DNA of 64,000 bases from Moraxella oculi (lineage in GTDB: Bacteria; Pseudomonadota; Gammaproteobacteria; Pseudomonadales; Moraxellaceae), in NCBI RefSeq assembly GCF_023336735.1, contig NZ_JAMBAQ010000008.1, positions 1 to 64,000 of the forward strand, given 5' to 3'. A program made the translations under genes and the position numbers. The notes beneath the pieces are model-generated. The model did no database searches and was not told the DNA's origin. It saw only the letters and a program-made list of their open reading frames with translations. Positions 56,371-64,000 of this stretch are shown here, one piece after another. Every line of letters begins with the position of its first letter. Positions within the stretch are counted from its first letter, which is position 1.

Positions 56371-57357
56371 ATGACCACACCAACTTATGCCGAGATTCTA
56401 TCCGTAGTTGCCGATGATTTTGCCATCATGGACAAGCAAGTCTTTGGGTCGCTCAACTCAAAAGTACGCCTTGTGATGCAGGTGTCCAAACATGTGATTG
56501 ATGCTGGCGGTAAACGCATGCGACCTTTAATCACCTTATTGACAGCACGAATGCTAAAAGATGAGCAAAACAAGCAAGCCTTGGAGCTTGGGGCAATCAC
56601 TGAGATGCTTCATACGGCAACACTGGTACATGATGATGTGATTGATGAATCTGGGCTTAGACGAGGTAAACCTACTGCGAATGCTACTTGGAATAATGCG
56701 ACGGCGGTATTGGTGGGAGATTATTTGATTGCTCGTTCATTTAATTTGTTGGTTGGTTTTGGCAATATGCCATTGCTTAAAGTATTCTCTGATGGGACAT
56801 GTGATATTGCTGAAGGTGAGGTGTTGCAATTACAGCATCAATACAACATTGAGACCACTGAAAGCGATTACAGACAAATCATTGATGGAAAGACTTCGCG
56901 CCTATTTATGATGGCAACCAAAGGGGCGGCGTTATTGCAAGGCAGGGAGGACTTACTTGATGTGCTTGGTGATTTTGGTTACCATTTTGGCAATGCCTTT
57001 CAAATGATTGATGATGTGCTTGATTTCTCTGGCGATCGTGAAACGATGGGTAAAAATCTTGGCGATGACTTGGCGGAAGGTAAGCCAACTTTGCCAATCA
57101 TTAAGACCTTGGAGATCTTAAAAGATACTAATCCTAATGGTTATGACAAATTACGCATTGCCGTACAAACAGGCAATATCGATCATGTTGATGAACTCAT
57201 CAAGCTGGTGCAATCTAGTGGAGCATTGGCATATTGTAAAGACTGTGCTCTGCAAGAAACTCGCTTGGCACAGCAAGCATTGGCAAATCTGCCTGATAAC
57301 AGATACCGTCAAGCACTTTATCAGCTGACTGAACTTGCCAGCAGTCGTTTGATGTGA
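56371..57357 (+). CDS. ispB: Long-chain polyprenyl diphosphate synthase (IspB type)
   Basis: IspB extends farnesyl diphosphate to the C40-type chain used for ubiquinone. The first Asp-rich motif is LVHDDVIDESGLRRGKPT, the second FQMIDDVLDFSGD. GGKRMRPL near residue 50 binds the substrate. The 328-residue length is normal. It belongs with the UbiH-type enzyme at 14 kb and IspH at 39 kb in quinone supply. The start could also be ATG 56356; I prefer 56371 (MTTPTYAEIL). Confidence 0.94.
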   Translation: MTTPTYAEILSVVADDFAIMDKQVFGSLNSKVRLVMQVSKHVIDAGGKRMRPLITLLTARMLKDEQNKQALELGAITEMLHTATLVHDDVIDESGLRRGKPTANATWNNATAVLVGDYLIARSFNLLVGFGNMPLLKVFSDGTCDIAEGEVLQLQHQYNIETTESDYRQIIDGKTSRLFMMATKGAALLQGREDLLDVLGDFGYHFGNAFQMIDDVLDFSGDRETMGKNLGDDLAEGKPTLPIIKTLEILKDTNPNGYDKLRIAVQTGNIDHVDELIKLVQSSGALAYCKDCALQETRLAQQALANLPDNRYRQALYQLTELASSRLM

Positions 57358-57372
57358 GCGTGCTGATAATTT

Positions 57373-57400
57373 TTGACAAAAAACAAATCATGGCTATAAT
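57373..57400 (+). promoter_or_regulatory. Consensus promoter of the second EamA-family gene
   Basis: TTGACA, 16-bp spacer, TATAAT: both hexamers match the sigma-70 consensus exactly, 54 bp before the start codon. Confidence 0.85.
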
Positions 57401-57454
57401 ATCGCAATATTTGTAACGAAACATTTCATAAAAACAAAGTTGTGATGAATAGCC

Positions 57455-58315
57455 ATGAGTTTTTTAGTTCTTGCCATTGTTGCCAGTGTGTCGGTCGCCA
57501 TATTTTTAAAATTGGCACGCAAGTGGCACATTCAAATCGCTCAAGCGATTTTGGTGAATTATCTCACCGCCATCATGTTGTGTTTTGTATTGTTAAAACC
57601 CAGTCTGACCGTAGGGATTCTTGAGCAAGGGGCTTGGATTTTCCTTGCGTTGGGTGTGTTATTGCCAAGTGTTTTTCTCATCATGTCAAAGGCGGTTGAT
57701 TTGGTTGGTATTGCCAAATCCGATGTCGCCCAGCGTCTTTCGTTATTTTTACCAATTTTAGCATCTTTCACTCTGTTTGGTGAGAGTCTGACTCATGCTA
57801 AGGGCGTGGGAATCATCTTGGCTTTTGGTGCGATGATTGCCTTGACTTATAAACCTATTAATGATGAAAAAAACAGCCAAACCAAGATTGGCATCAAAAC
57901 CACTGCTCTGATTTTAAGTGGGGTGTGGGTGGGATATGGCGTGATTGATGTCTTGTTTAAACAGATGTCAAAACTCGGCGGAGCTTTTGCCAACACATTG
58001 ACCGTCAGCTTCATCTTGGCATTTGTGTTGTTGTTTGGTTATTTATTCATCACAAAAACACGCTGGCAAGCTAAAAGTTTGGTGAGTGGTGTGCTTTTGG
58101 GGGTATTAAACTTTGCCAATATCTTGTTTTATATCAAGGCTCACCAAGCCTTCAAGGACGATCCCACTTTGGTATTTGCAGGCATGAACATTGGTGTGAT
58201 TTGTCTGGGGGCGGTAGTGGGATTGTTCTTTTTTAGAGAAAGGATTTCTAAAATCAATGGGCTTGGCATGATGCTGGGCGTGCTGTCGGTATGGTGCTTA
58301 TTTTATCTGCCGTGA
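57455..58315 (+). CDS. EamA/DMT family transporter, second
   Basis: A 286-residue inner-membrane protein with ten predicted helices and the EamA internal duplication. It is not close to the gene at 53.9 kb: the first half contains FLKLARKWHIQIAQAILVNYL and the second GVIDVLFKQMSKLGGAFANTL. No substrate is known. A perfect-consensus promoter stands 54 bp upstream, and the gene is monocistronic. Confidence 0.88.
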   Translation: MSFLVLAIVASVSVAIFLKLARKWHIQIAQAILVNYLTAIMLCFVLLKPSLTVGILEQGAWIFLALGVLLPSVFLIMSKAVDLVGIAKSDVAQRLSLFLPILASFTLFGESLTHAKGVGIILAFGAMIALTYKPINDEKNSQTKIGIKTTALILSGVWVGYGVIDVLFKQMSKLGGAFANTLTVSFILAFVLLFGYLFITKTRWQAKSLVSGVLLGVLNFANILFYIKAHQAFKDDPTLVFAGMNIGVICLGAVVGLFFFRERISKINGLGMMLGVLSVWCLFYLP

Positions 58316-58414
58316 TGAAAATGCCAATCGCAAGATTGGTATTTTTTTATTTTAGCACTTGTCTTGGGTATTTTAGGTCATGCATTGGTCTTCATTCATG
58401 GTGAACCAAAATTT

Positions 58415-58443
58415 TTGCCCAATTGGTTAAAATCCTTTATAAT
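58415..58443 (+). promoter_or_regulatory. Predicted rep promoter
   Basis: TTGCCC, 17-bp spacer, TATAAT, 34 bp before the rep start codon. Confidence 0.65.
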
Positions 58444-58477
58444 ACTTGACCATTTATCATGATGACAAATAAGAACA

Positions 58478-60508
58478 ATGAGCCAACTCAATCTCCGTCA
58501 ACAAGAAGCTTTATCTCATGTGTCAGGACCTTTACTTGTGCTTGCTGGGGCAGGCTCGGGTAAGACTTCGGTCATCACTCAAAAAATCGCTCACTTAATC
58601 ACCGATTGCCACATCCCTGCAGAAAGAATCATGGCAATGACCTTTACTAATAAGGCGGCGCGTGAAATGAAATCTCGTGTCTGCAAACTGCTATCAAATG
58701 ACAAAACTCGTGGTTTGACGGTATCGACCTTTCATCAGTTTGGCTTGCAGTTTTTAAGATATGAATTGCCCAGCACCCCCTTAAAATCCAATTTTAGCAT
58801 CATGGACTCAGATGATTCTAAAAGGCTACTCATGGAACTGATGGTGCGAGATAACATGAGTGGGGCGGAGAGTCGTGATTTGGTCGGTCGGGCGATGAAA
58901 TACATTTCTGACTGGAAAAATGATTTGGTTTTGCCAGAGCATGCAGCGGCGACCTTGTCGGATCCTGAAGATATGATGTTTGCCCATCTGTATGGGCTTT
59001 ATGAAAGAAATCTGCGTGCGTATAATGCGGTTGATTTTGATGATTTGATTGTGCTGCCTGTACGCATATTAAGACAAAACGAATTGGTGAGGGATAAGTG
59101 GCAACGACGCATTCGCTACTTGCTTGTTGATGAATATCAAGATACAAACACGGCTCAATATGAGTTGATCAAGCTGTTGGTCGGCGTGTCTGCTCGCTTT
59201 ACGGTGGTGGGCGATGATGACCAATCCATCTATACATGGCGTGGTGCCAAGCCAGAAAATATGGCTTTGTTAAAGCAGGACTTCCCAAATCTTCATGTGG
59301 TCAAATTGGAACAAAACTATCGCTCCACTAACCGCATTTTAGGTGCGGCAAATACTGTGATTGCCAATAATCAGCATATTTTTGATAAGGCATTGTGGTC
59401 AGATAAAGGTGAGGGAGATCGCATTCGTGTGATTACTTGCCCGTCTGATTTTGATGAGGCGGAGCGTGCTGCTAAAGAAATCGTTGCTCATCGCATGCGT
59501 CATGGCAATCTTTGGGAGCAATATGCGGTATTGTATCGTTCAAACTTTCAGGCTCGTGCATTAGAAGCACAGCTTCGTCAATTGAATGTCCCTTACAAAC
59601 TCTCTGGCGGCGTGTCTTTTTTTGCTCGTACTGAGATTAAAGATGTGATGAGTTATTTACGCATCATTTTAAATCCTGATGATGATGCGGCATTTTTACG
59701 AATCATTAATACACCAAAGCGTGGATTGGGTTCGGCAACCCTAGAAAAGTTGGGTTTGTTGGCACAAGAGTATGGCATCTCTTTGCTGTCAGCATGCCAT
59801 CATGCAGGATTGAAATCGGCGGTTGGGACAAAAGTGAGCAATACTTTAATCTCTTTTGCTGATTTTATTGAGCATTATACGCGTGAATTGTACAACAATC
59901 CCGACCCCATGCCACTGGTTCGGCAGATGATTGTGGAGACAGGTTATATCGATTTTATTAAACAAGACAGTAAGACGCCACAACAAGAAAAAAATCGCTT
60001 GGATAATATTGAGTTGCTATATCAAAGCATCACCACCCTCATTGAGCGTGCTGAGGATGAAGATGATAAAACCATTGAAGCGGTGATACGCAAAATGATG
60101 TTGCTTGATATGCTAGAGCAGCAACAAGAAGAAGAAAACACCAATAAAGTCAATCTGATGACCTTACACGCTGCCAAAGGGCTGGAATTTGATTATGTGT
60201 ATATTATCGGTGTGGAAGAAGAGATTTTGCCTCATCGTAATTCTTTGCTTGAAGAAAATATCGAAGAAGAGCGTCGCTTGATGTATGTGGGCATCACCAG
60301 AGCAAAGCTTGAACTGACTTTGATGCTGGCACAAAAACGCCGTGCTGGTAAAGATTTTAAACAGACGACGCCATCTCGTTTCTTAGATGAATTGCCGATC
60401 GAGCATGTCGATTATCCAGCCAGGCGTTCTGCACAACAAAACCCCAAGCAGACTGCCCAAGAATACTTGTCAAACATTCAAGCAATGCTGGCTGCTAAGC
60501 GCAAATAA
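58478..60508 (+). CDS. rep: ATP-dependent DNA helicase Rep
   Basis: Rep is a 3'-5' superfamily 1 helicase that clears proteins from DNA ahead of replication forks. The 676-residue protein carries motif I VLAGAGSGKTSV, TxGx TFTNKAAREM, motif II LLVDEYQDTN, motif III VVGDDDQSIYTWRGA, motif IV LEQNYRST and motif VI RRLMYVGITRAK. The length equals E. coli Rep (673) and is shorter than UvrD (720). Confidence 0.95.
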   Translation: MSQLNLRQQEALSHVSGPLLVLAGAGSGKTSVITQKIAHLITDCHIPAERIMAMTFTNKAAREMKSRVCKLLSNDKTRGLTVSTFHQFGLQFLRYELPSTPLKSNFSIMDSDDSKRLLMELMVRDNMSGAESRDLVGRAMKYISDWKNDLVLPEHAAATLSDPEDMMFAHLYGLYERNLRAYNAVDFDDLIVLPVRILRQNELVRDKWQRRIRYLLVDEYQDTNTAQYELIKLLVGVSARFTVVGDDDQSIYTWRGAKPENMALLKQDFPNLHVVKLEQNYRSTNRILGAANTVIANNQHIFDKALWSDKGEGDRIRVITCPSDFDEAERAAKEIVAHRMRHGNLWEQYAVLYRSNFQARALEAQLRQLNVPYKLSGGVSFFARTEIKDVMSYLRIILNPDDDAAFLRIINTPKRGLGSATLEKLGLLAQEYGISLLSACHHAGLKSAVGTKVSNTLISFADFIEHYTRELYNNPDPMPLVRQMIVETGYIDFIKQDSKTPQQEKNRLDNIELLYQSITTLIERAEDEDDKTIEAVIRKMMLLDMLEQQQEEENTNKVNLMTLHAAKGLEFDYVYIIGVEEEILPHRNSLLEENIEEERRLMYVGITRAKLELTLMLAQKRRAGKDFKQTTPSRFLDELPIEHVDYPARRSAQQNPKQTAQEYLSNIQAMLAAKRK

Positions 60509-60618
60509 GTGAGTTTGGCTGACATTGGATAACCGCCTGACCAAACCATGTGTTAAAATGGCAAAAACTAGACTTTGTTGATGGTTACGCATCAACAAAA
60601 AAAATATCGGAGAAAATT

Positions 60619-62928
60619 TTGCACGATTTTGATTATGCTGGACTAGAAGGCATTTTACAAAAGATCATGGCATTAAAAGAATTGCCAGAATCACAAGTAC
60701 TCAAACACCTTGTTGATGAATTGCGTGTTGAAGATGGTGATGCTGATAAGGCAAATGCCAAGATGGATGAGCTGATCGCACTCATTGAAAAGCACCCTGA
60801 ATATGGTTCAAGTTTGGCAGAGTTTGTCCTAAGATTGATTAACAAATACAACCAGGTAACACTATACACGGACACAGGAATTGCTTCGGATCATAGCTTT
60901 TCTTATAGCGTTAACCGCCTAATCAGTCATCGATTCTTACCTTTGCTGCCTGAAGAAGACTCGGTGGTGGAATTGGCGAGTTACTTGTTTAACCATCGTA
61001 GCGATTTGCGCTGGATGCGTTCTATTGATACGCAAAAGTGGGATAGGTTGATTGAGCTTATTCGTGTGGGCGAAGAAGGCTTGGCACTGGTAGCAACTGC
61101 CAAAAACAGTGTACTCAATGCCATTGTGATTTTATCCTATCGCATCAGTGGCATGGGCTTGCACCCTGAACTGATGGCATCGTATCCACAAATGCTGAAT
61201 CATTCTGCTGCTTTTGTGGCCCAAAACCAAGAGGCGGTCTTATTCGTCAATCAGTATCGCAAAGCACATGAACTTGACTTAATGACGGATGTAACGCCTG
61301 AAGAAGACATCAGTCCTGCACCGCTTTTGGTCATGTTGGAGCAATGTCAGGACATTGTAACCAATGTGCGAAAACGCATTTATAAAACAGGCATTTCCAT
61401 TCGTTTGACGAACATGCTGGTGAGACTAGAACAAAGTTTGCAGCGAATGCAGGTATTGATTGAACTTGTGGCAGACAACAAAAAAAGGCGTGATGAGGCT
61501 GTCGTTGAGTTGACGATGCAGATTGTCAGAACGGCAAAGACTCGTTATAGCTTTGGTCATTTGATTGAAAATAACACCAAGCTATTATCCAGAAAAGTTA
61601 CCGAAAACGCCAGCCGTGTGGGAGAGCATTACATCAGCACTGATCGCACAGGCTATCGCAAAATGTATAAAAAAGCAGCCTTGGGTGGTTTTTTCATTGC
61701 ATTTATGGCGACGATTAAAATTTTGGCGGCGTCATTGATATTAGCACCGATTGGCAAAGCCTTTGTTAATAGCATGATCTATGGCTTGGGTTTTGTGTTC
61801 ATTCATATTGCAGGGGGTACTGTTGCCACCAAGCAGCCTGCCATGACCGCTGCCGCCATCGCATCCACCATCTCTGAAGGCTCGGGAAATAAAAAGACGC
61901 AGCAGATGACCAAGCTTTCTGAACTGATTGTGGACATTATGCGTACTCAGTTTGTGGCGATTTTGGGCAATATTTCCATCGCCATGCCTGTCGCACTCAT
62001 CATCGCCTACGCTTGGCTGTATTTTACAGGCGTACCCATGATCGATGGTGCTAAGGCGGCTCATTTGTTGCATGAGCTTGATCCAATCCGTTCATTATCA
62101 CTGCCACACGCAGCGATTGCAGGGGTGTTTTTATTTTTGTCAGGATTGATTGCTGGTTATTATGATAACTTGGCGGCTTACAATAAAATTGGTGAGCGTA
62201 TCAGACGCCATCGCTTACTGTCTTATGTTCTGCCAAATACTTGGCAAGATAAATTAAGCAGTTTTGTCGAGGCAAATCTGGGTGCCATCATGGGTAACTT
62301 TATCTTTGGTTGTTTCTTGGGTAGTACAGCCACTGTTGGGTACATGCTTGGCTTGCCAATAGACATTCGACACATTGCGTTTGCGTCTGCCAATTTTGTG
62401 CATGGGTTGTTTTACTTATCACCGCAGGATTTAACTTGGTCGCTTGCGATGGTTTCTTTTGTGGGTGTGTTGCTGATTGGTGTGGTGAACTTGATGGTCA
62501 GTTTTTCTCTTGCTCTGATTGTGGCATTGCGTTCAAAAGAAGTGGAGTTTACTGAATGGAAAAAGTTGGCAGGCTTGGTCTGGCGACATTTTTTGGTCAA
62601 TCCGTGGGATTTTTTGTTCCCAAGAAACGAGTCTGTCAAATATGCCAAAATCGATAGTGAAGGGCGAGTCATTTATGAAGATGCTGCCGATGATAAAGAA
62701 TCTAGCAACCGTGTCCTACCTGATCATTATGTGGTGCGTCGCTTGGGGCGTAAGTCAAAAGACAAAGAGAAGAATCAGGCAGATGATGATAAAGATAAAG
62801 ACATTCGTGAGGCGATTGCAGAGCATCATAATGAAGAAGGGTTGCAACAGGATGAAGGGCGAGTTGAAGAGAGTCATCATGCAACGCCATTGCCCAAGCC
62901 TAATAAGCCGCCAAAGCTACCAAAGTGA
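60619..62928 (+). CDS. Gcr-type membrane protein (SpecificRecomb family)
   Basis: A large (about 769-residue) membrane protein of the Pfam SpecificRecomb family, related to gonococcal Gcr. The family name says site-specific recombinase, but I see no tyrosine or serine recombinase motif. Residues to about 350 are soluble and helical. Then come about six membrane segments (from GGFFIAFMATIKILAASLI to MVSFVGVLLIGVVNLMVSF) and a charged His-, Asp- and Lys-rich tail. TTG at 60619 follows GGAG by six bases. A GTG at 60550 is in frame, but an extended -10 (TGT-TAAAAT, 60551-60559) covers it, so transcription must begin after it. Confidence 0.85.
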   Translation: MHDFDYAGLEGILQKIMALKELPESQVLKHLVDELRVEDGDADKANAKMDELIALIEKHPEYGSSLAEFVLRLINKYNQVTLYTDTGIASDHSFSYSVNRLISHRFLPLLPEEDSVVELASYLFNHRSDLRWMRSIDTQKWDRLIELIRVGEEGLALVATAKNSVLNAIVILSYRISGMGLHPELMASYPQMLNHSAAFVAQNQEAVLFVNQYRKAHELDLMTDVTPEEDISPAPLLVMLEQCQDIVTNVRKRIYKTGISIRLTNMLVRLEQSLQRMQVLIELVADNKKRRDEAVVELTMQIVRTAKTRYSFGHLIENNTKLLSRKVTENASRVGEHYISTDRTGYRKMYKKAALGGFFIAFMATIKILAASLILAPIGKAFVNSMIYGLGFVFIHIAGGTVATKQPAMTAAAIASTISEGSGNKKTQQMTKLSELIVDIMRTQFVAILGNISIAMPVALIIAYAWLYFTGVPMIDGAKAAHLLHELDPIRSLSLPHAAIAGVFLFLSGLIAGYYDNLAAYNKIGERIRRHRLLSYVLPNTWQDKLSSFVEANLGAIMGNFIFGCFLGSTATVGYMLGLPIDIRHIAFASANFVHGLFYLSPQDLTWSLAMVSFVGVLLIGVVNLMVSFSLALIVALRSKEVEFTEWKKLAGLVWRHFLVNPWDFLFPRNESVKYAKIDSEGRVIYEDAADDKESSNRVLPDHYVVRRLGRKSKDKEKNQADDDKDKDIREAIAEHHNEEGLQQDEGRVEESHHATPLPKPNKPPKLPK

Positions 62929-63043
62929 ATCGGTTGTTAGTCGTTTTCTTTGAGTGATGTTGATTGGTGGTCAATAAATATTGGGCTGATTGGGGTTTTT
63001 TGATAAATTTTTTTGATGATGATGCTTGGCTATTAAAAAATAC

Positions 63044-63071
63044 TTGCAAAATCTGAAAAATTTAGTAAAAT
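63044..63071 (+). promoter_or_regulatory. Promoter of tRNA-Pro
   Basis: TTGCAA (63044-63049), 16-bp spacer, TAAAAT (63066-63071), ending 11 bp before the tRNA. Same form as the tRNA-Ser and tRNA-Lys promoters. Confidence 0.8.
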
Positions 63072-63082
63072 ATCCACCTATT

Positions 63083-63159
63083 CGGGGTGTAGCGCAGCTT
63101 GGTAGCGCACTTGCATGGGGTGCAAGGGGTCGCGAGTTCGAATCCCGCCACTCCGACCA
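63083..63159 (+). tRNA. tRNA-Pro (anticodon GGG)
   Basis: A 77-nt tRNA with acceptor CGGGGTG/CACTCCG (one G-U), D-arm AGCGCAGCTTGGTAGCGC, anticodon stem-loop CTTGC-ATGGGGT-GCAAG (GGG), T-loop TTCGAAT and encoded CCA. Its 3' end is the likely attachment site of the element whose integrase follows. Confidence 0.96.
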
Positions 63160-63170
63160 TTCAATAATCT

Positions 63171-63207
63171 AGGGTTGTCCACAATCGTGCGACAGCCCTT
63201 GATTTTT
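63171..63207 (+). terminator. Hairpin after tRNA-Pro
   Basis: AGGGTTGTC pairs with GACAGCCCT (one G-U) and is followed by TGATTTTTCT. It lies in the presumed element side of the junction. Confidence 0.75.
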
Positions 63208-63270
63208 CTAGCTTTCTAGCCTTTTTGTTGTCCTACATAGTCCATGATAGACCATTGCAAGCCATGAATT

Positions 63271-63321
63271 TTGTTGGTATTATTGTTGGTATTATAGTTC
63301 ACATTCTTTCAATACCAACAA
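63271..63321. repeat. Iteron-like repeats upstream of the integrase gene
   Basis: Two exact tandem copies of TTGTTGGTATTA (63271-63282 and 63283-63294) and one inverted copy AATACCAACAA (63311-63321), all within 75 bp of the integrase start codon. They may be binding sites of the integrase or an excisionase. Confidence 0.7.
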
Positions 63322-63345
63322 ATTTCATCTAAAGGCTTATCCATC

Positions 63346-64000
63346 ATGGCTTTAACAGATACCGCAATTAAAAAGCTAAAACCATCAGATAAATGCTTAC
63401 AGACCAAGCAACCTGATAAATATAGCGATATGAACGGCTTGCAATTATGGGTTAGATATACAGGTGCTAAGTCGTGGGTCATTGCTTATCGTTATCAAGG
63501 CAAGCAGGTTAATCAATCCCTTGGGCAATACCCACAAATCACCCTAGCACAAGCAAGGGAGCGATTGGCGGAAGTCAAAGCCCAGCTTGCACAAGGCATA
63601 GACCCTAAAGAACACGCCAAACAAGCCAAACAACAGCAGAATGACAACCGTTTTGATGTGTTCGCCCAAAAGTGGCTAGAACATCACGAGACACGCACCA
63701 AGCCCCACACATTCAAACGGGATAAGAGTGCCTACCATAACCACATTCAGCCTGTTATTGGCAACAAGGACATTTACGCCTTGCGATTGCCCGACATTAT
63801 GGCGGTGCATGACCGCTTAGCAGTCGCAGGTAAGACCAGCACCGCCCATAGAGTGATTGGCTGGATAACTGCCATCTATGATTATGCCATTGAAAAAGGC
63901 TTGGCAGAAAATCTATACAATCCCATTCCAAGAGGTATCGGTAAAAGCCTATGCGAACACAAAACCAAGCATTATCCACGCATTAAGATAACCGAACTTC
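63346..64000 (+). CDS. Tyrosine-recombinase integrase, 5' part
   Basis: The gene begins at ATG 63346 and runs off the window; 218 residues are visible. The N-terminus (MALTDTAIKKLKPSDK, GLQLWVRYTGAKSWVIAYRYQGKQVNQSLGQYPQITLAQARERL) is the arm-binding DUF4102 domain of P4/CP4-57-type integrases. A core-binding SAM-like domain follows from about residue 100 (FDVFAQKWLEHHETRTKPHTF). The catalytic Arg-His-Tyr residues should lie beyond the edge. It is adjacent to tRNA-Pro and points away from it, the usual arrangement for an element inserted at a tRNA gene. Confidence 0.93.
   Translation, partial: MALTDTAIKKLKPSDKCLQTKQPDKYSDMNGLQLWVRYTGAKSWVIAYRYQGKQVNQSLGQYPQITLAQARERLAEVKAQLAQGIDPKEHAKQAKQQQNDNRFDVFAQKWLEHHETRTKPHTFKRDKSAYHNHIQPVIGNKDIYALRLPDIMAVHDRLAVAGKTSTAHRVIGWITAIYDYAIEKGLAENLYNPIPRGIGKSLCEHKTKHYPRIKITEL

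Noticed and set aside
1-64000. CRISPR arrays, insertion sequences, rRNA operon, toxin-antitoxin pair
   Set aside because: I saw no spaced direct repeats, no transposase-like ORF, no rRNA sequence and no small overlapping gene pair with such a pattern.

Overview
The window is a mostly core chromosomal segment of a gammaproteobacterium of the Moraxellaceae, most probably the genus Moraxella. The evidence is the end of a Hag/UspA/YadA-type trimeric autotransporter, the moderately AT-rich composition, the Moraxella/Acinetobacter-style gene content (DUF3144 protein, BamE-OmpA lipoprotein, single LolC/E-type permease beside LolD), and a hemoglobin/transferrin-class TonB-dependent receptor. Species cannot be fixed from sequence alone.

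Layout. 1-2.1 kb: the 3' end of a trimeric autotransporter and an OmpA-family lipoprotein. 2.3-6.7 kb: an SCP2-like protein, a non-coding leader region, and the ccoNOQP operon for cbb3 cytochrome oxidase. 7-15.2 kb: a protein of unknown function, a LolC/E-type permease with LolD, a DUF2062 protein, oligoribonuclease, DUF3144, MetK and a UbiH-family hydroxylase. 15.3-18.1 kb: two identical tRNA-Ser(UGA) genes, RsgA, and a rhodanese-glutaredoxin-SecB set. 18.2-23.2 kb (minus): YdcF-like protein, MurB, low-molecular-weight phosphatase, Hsp15-like RNA-binding protein, a small membrane protein and ArgS. 23.4-29.7 kb: a phosphate regulon (Pho box, pstS, pstC, pstA, pstB, phoB, phoR) without phoU. 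30-36.7 kb: YebC, a voltage-gated-type K+ channel with a zinc ribbon, the TonB-dependent receptor, a rhomboid protease, LpxH and a cyclophilin. 36.9-42.2 kb: GlnS, IspH, RecJ and tRNA-Asn plus two tRNA-Lys. 42.3-54.8 kb: HolA-LptE-LeuS, an ArsC/YffB-like protein, Dut, LrgAB, HtpX, a lytic transglycosylase, LpxB-RnhB, an Smr protein and an EamA transporter. 55-63 kb: DAHP synthase, polyprenyl diphosphate synthase, a second EamA transporter, Rep helicase and a Gcr-type membrane protein annotated in databases as a site-specific recombinase.

The right edge is the one clearly accessory part. A tRNA-Pro(GGG) gene is followed by a tyrosine-recombinase integrase gene that runs off the window, so a genomic island or prophage probably begins at about 63.16 kb and lies mostly outside the window. 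Its integrase is preceded by three copies of an 11-12 bp word.

Regulatory signals that can be read directly include a near-consensus Pho box before pstS, a hairpin between pstS and pstC that could set a high PstS:PstCAB ratio, four tRNA promoters of the same form (TTGCAA, 16 bp, TATAAT/TAAAAT), and a 21-bp palindrome overlapping the predicted -35 of the TonB-dependent receptor. I saw no CRISPR array, no insertion sequence, no rRNA and no convincing new multi-gene defence system inside the window.
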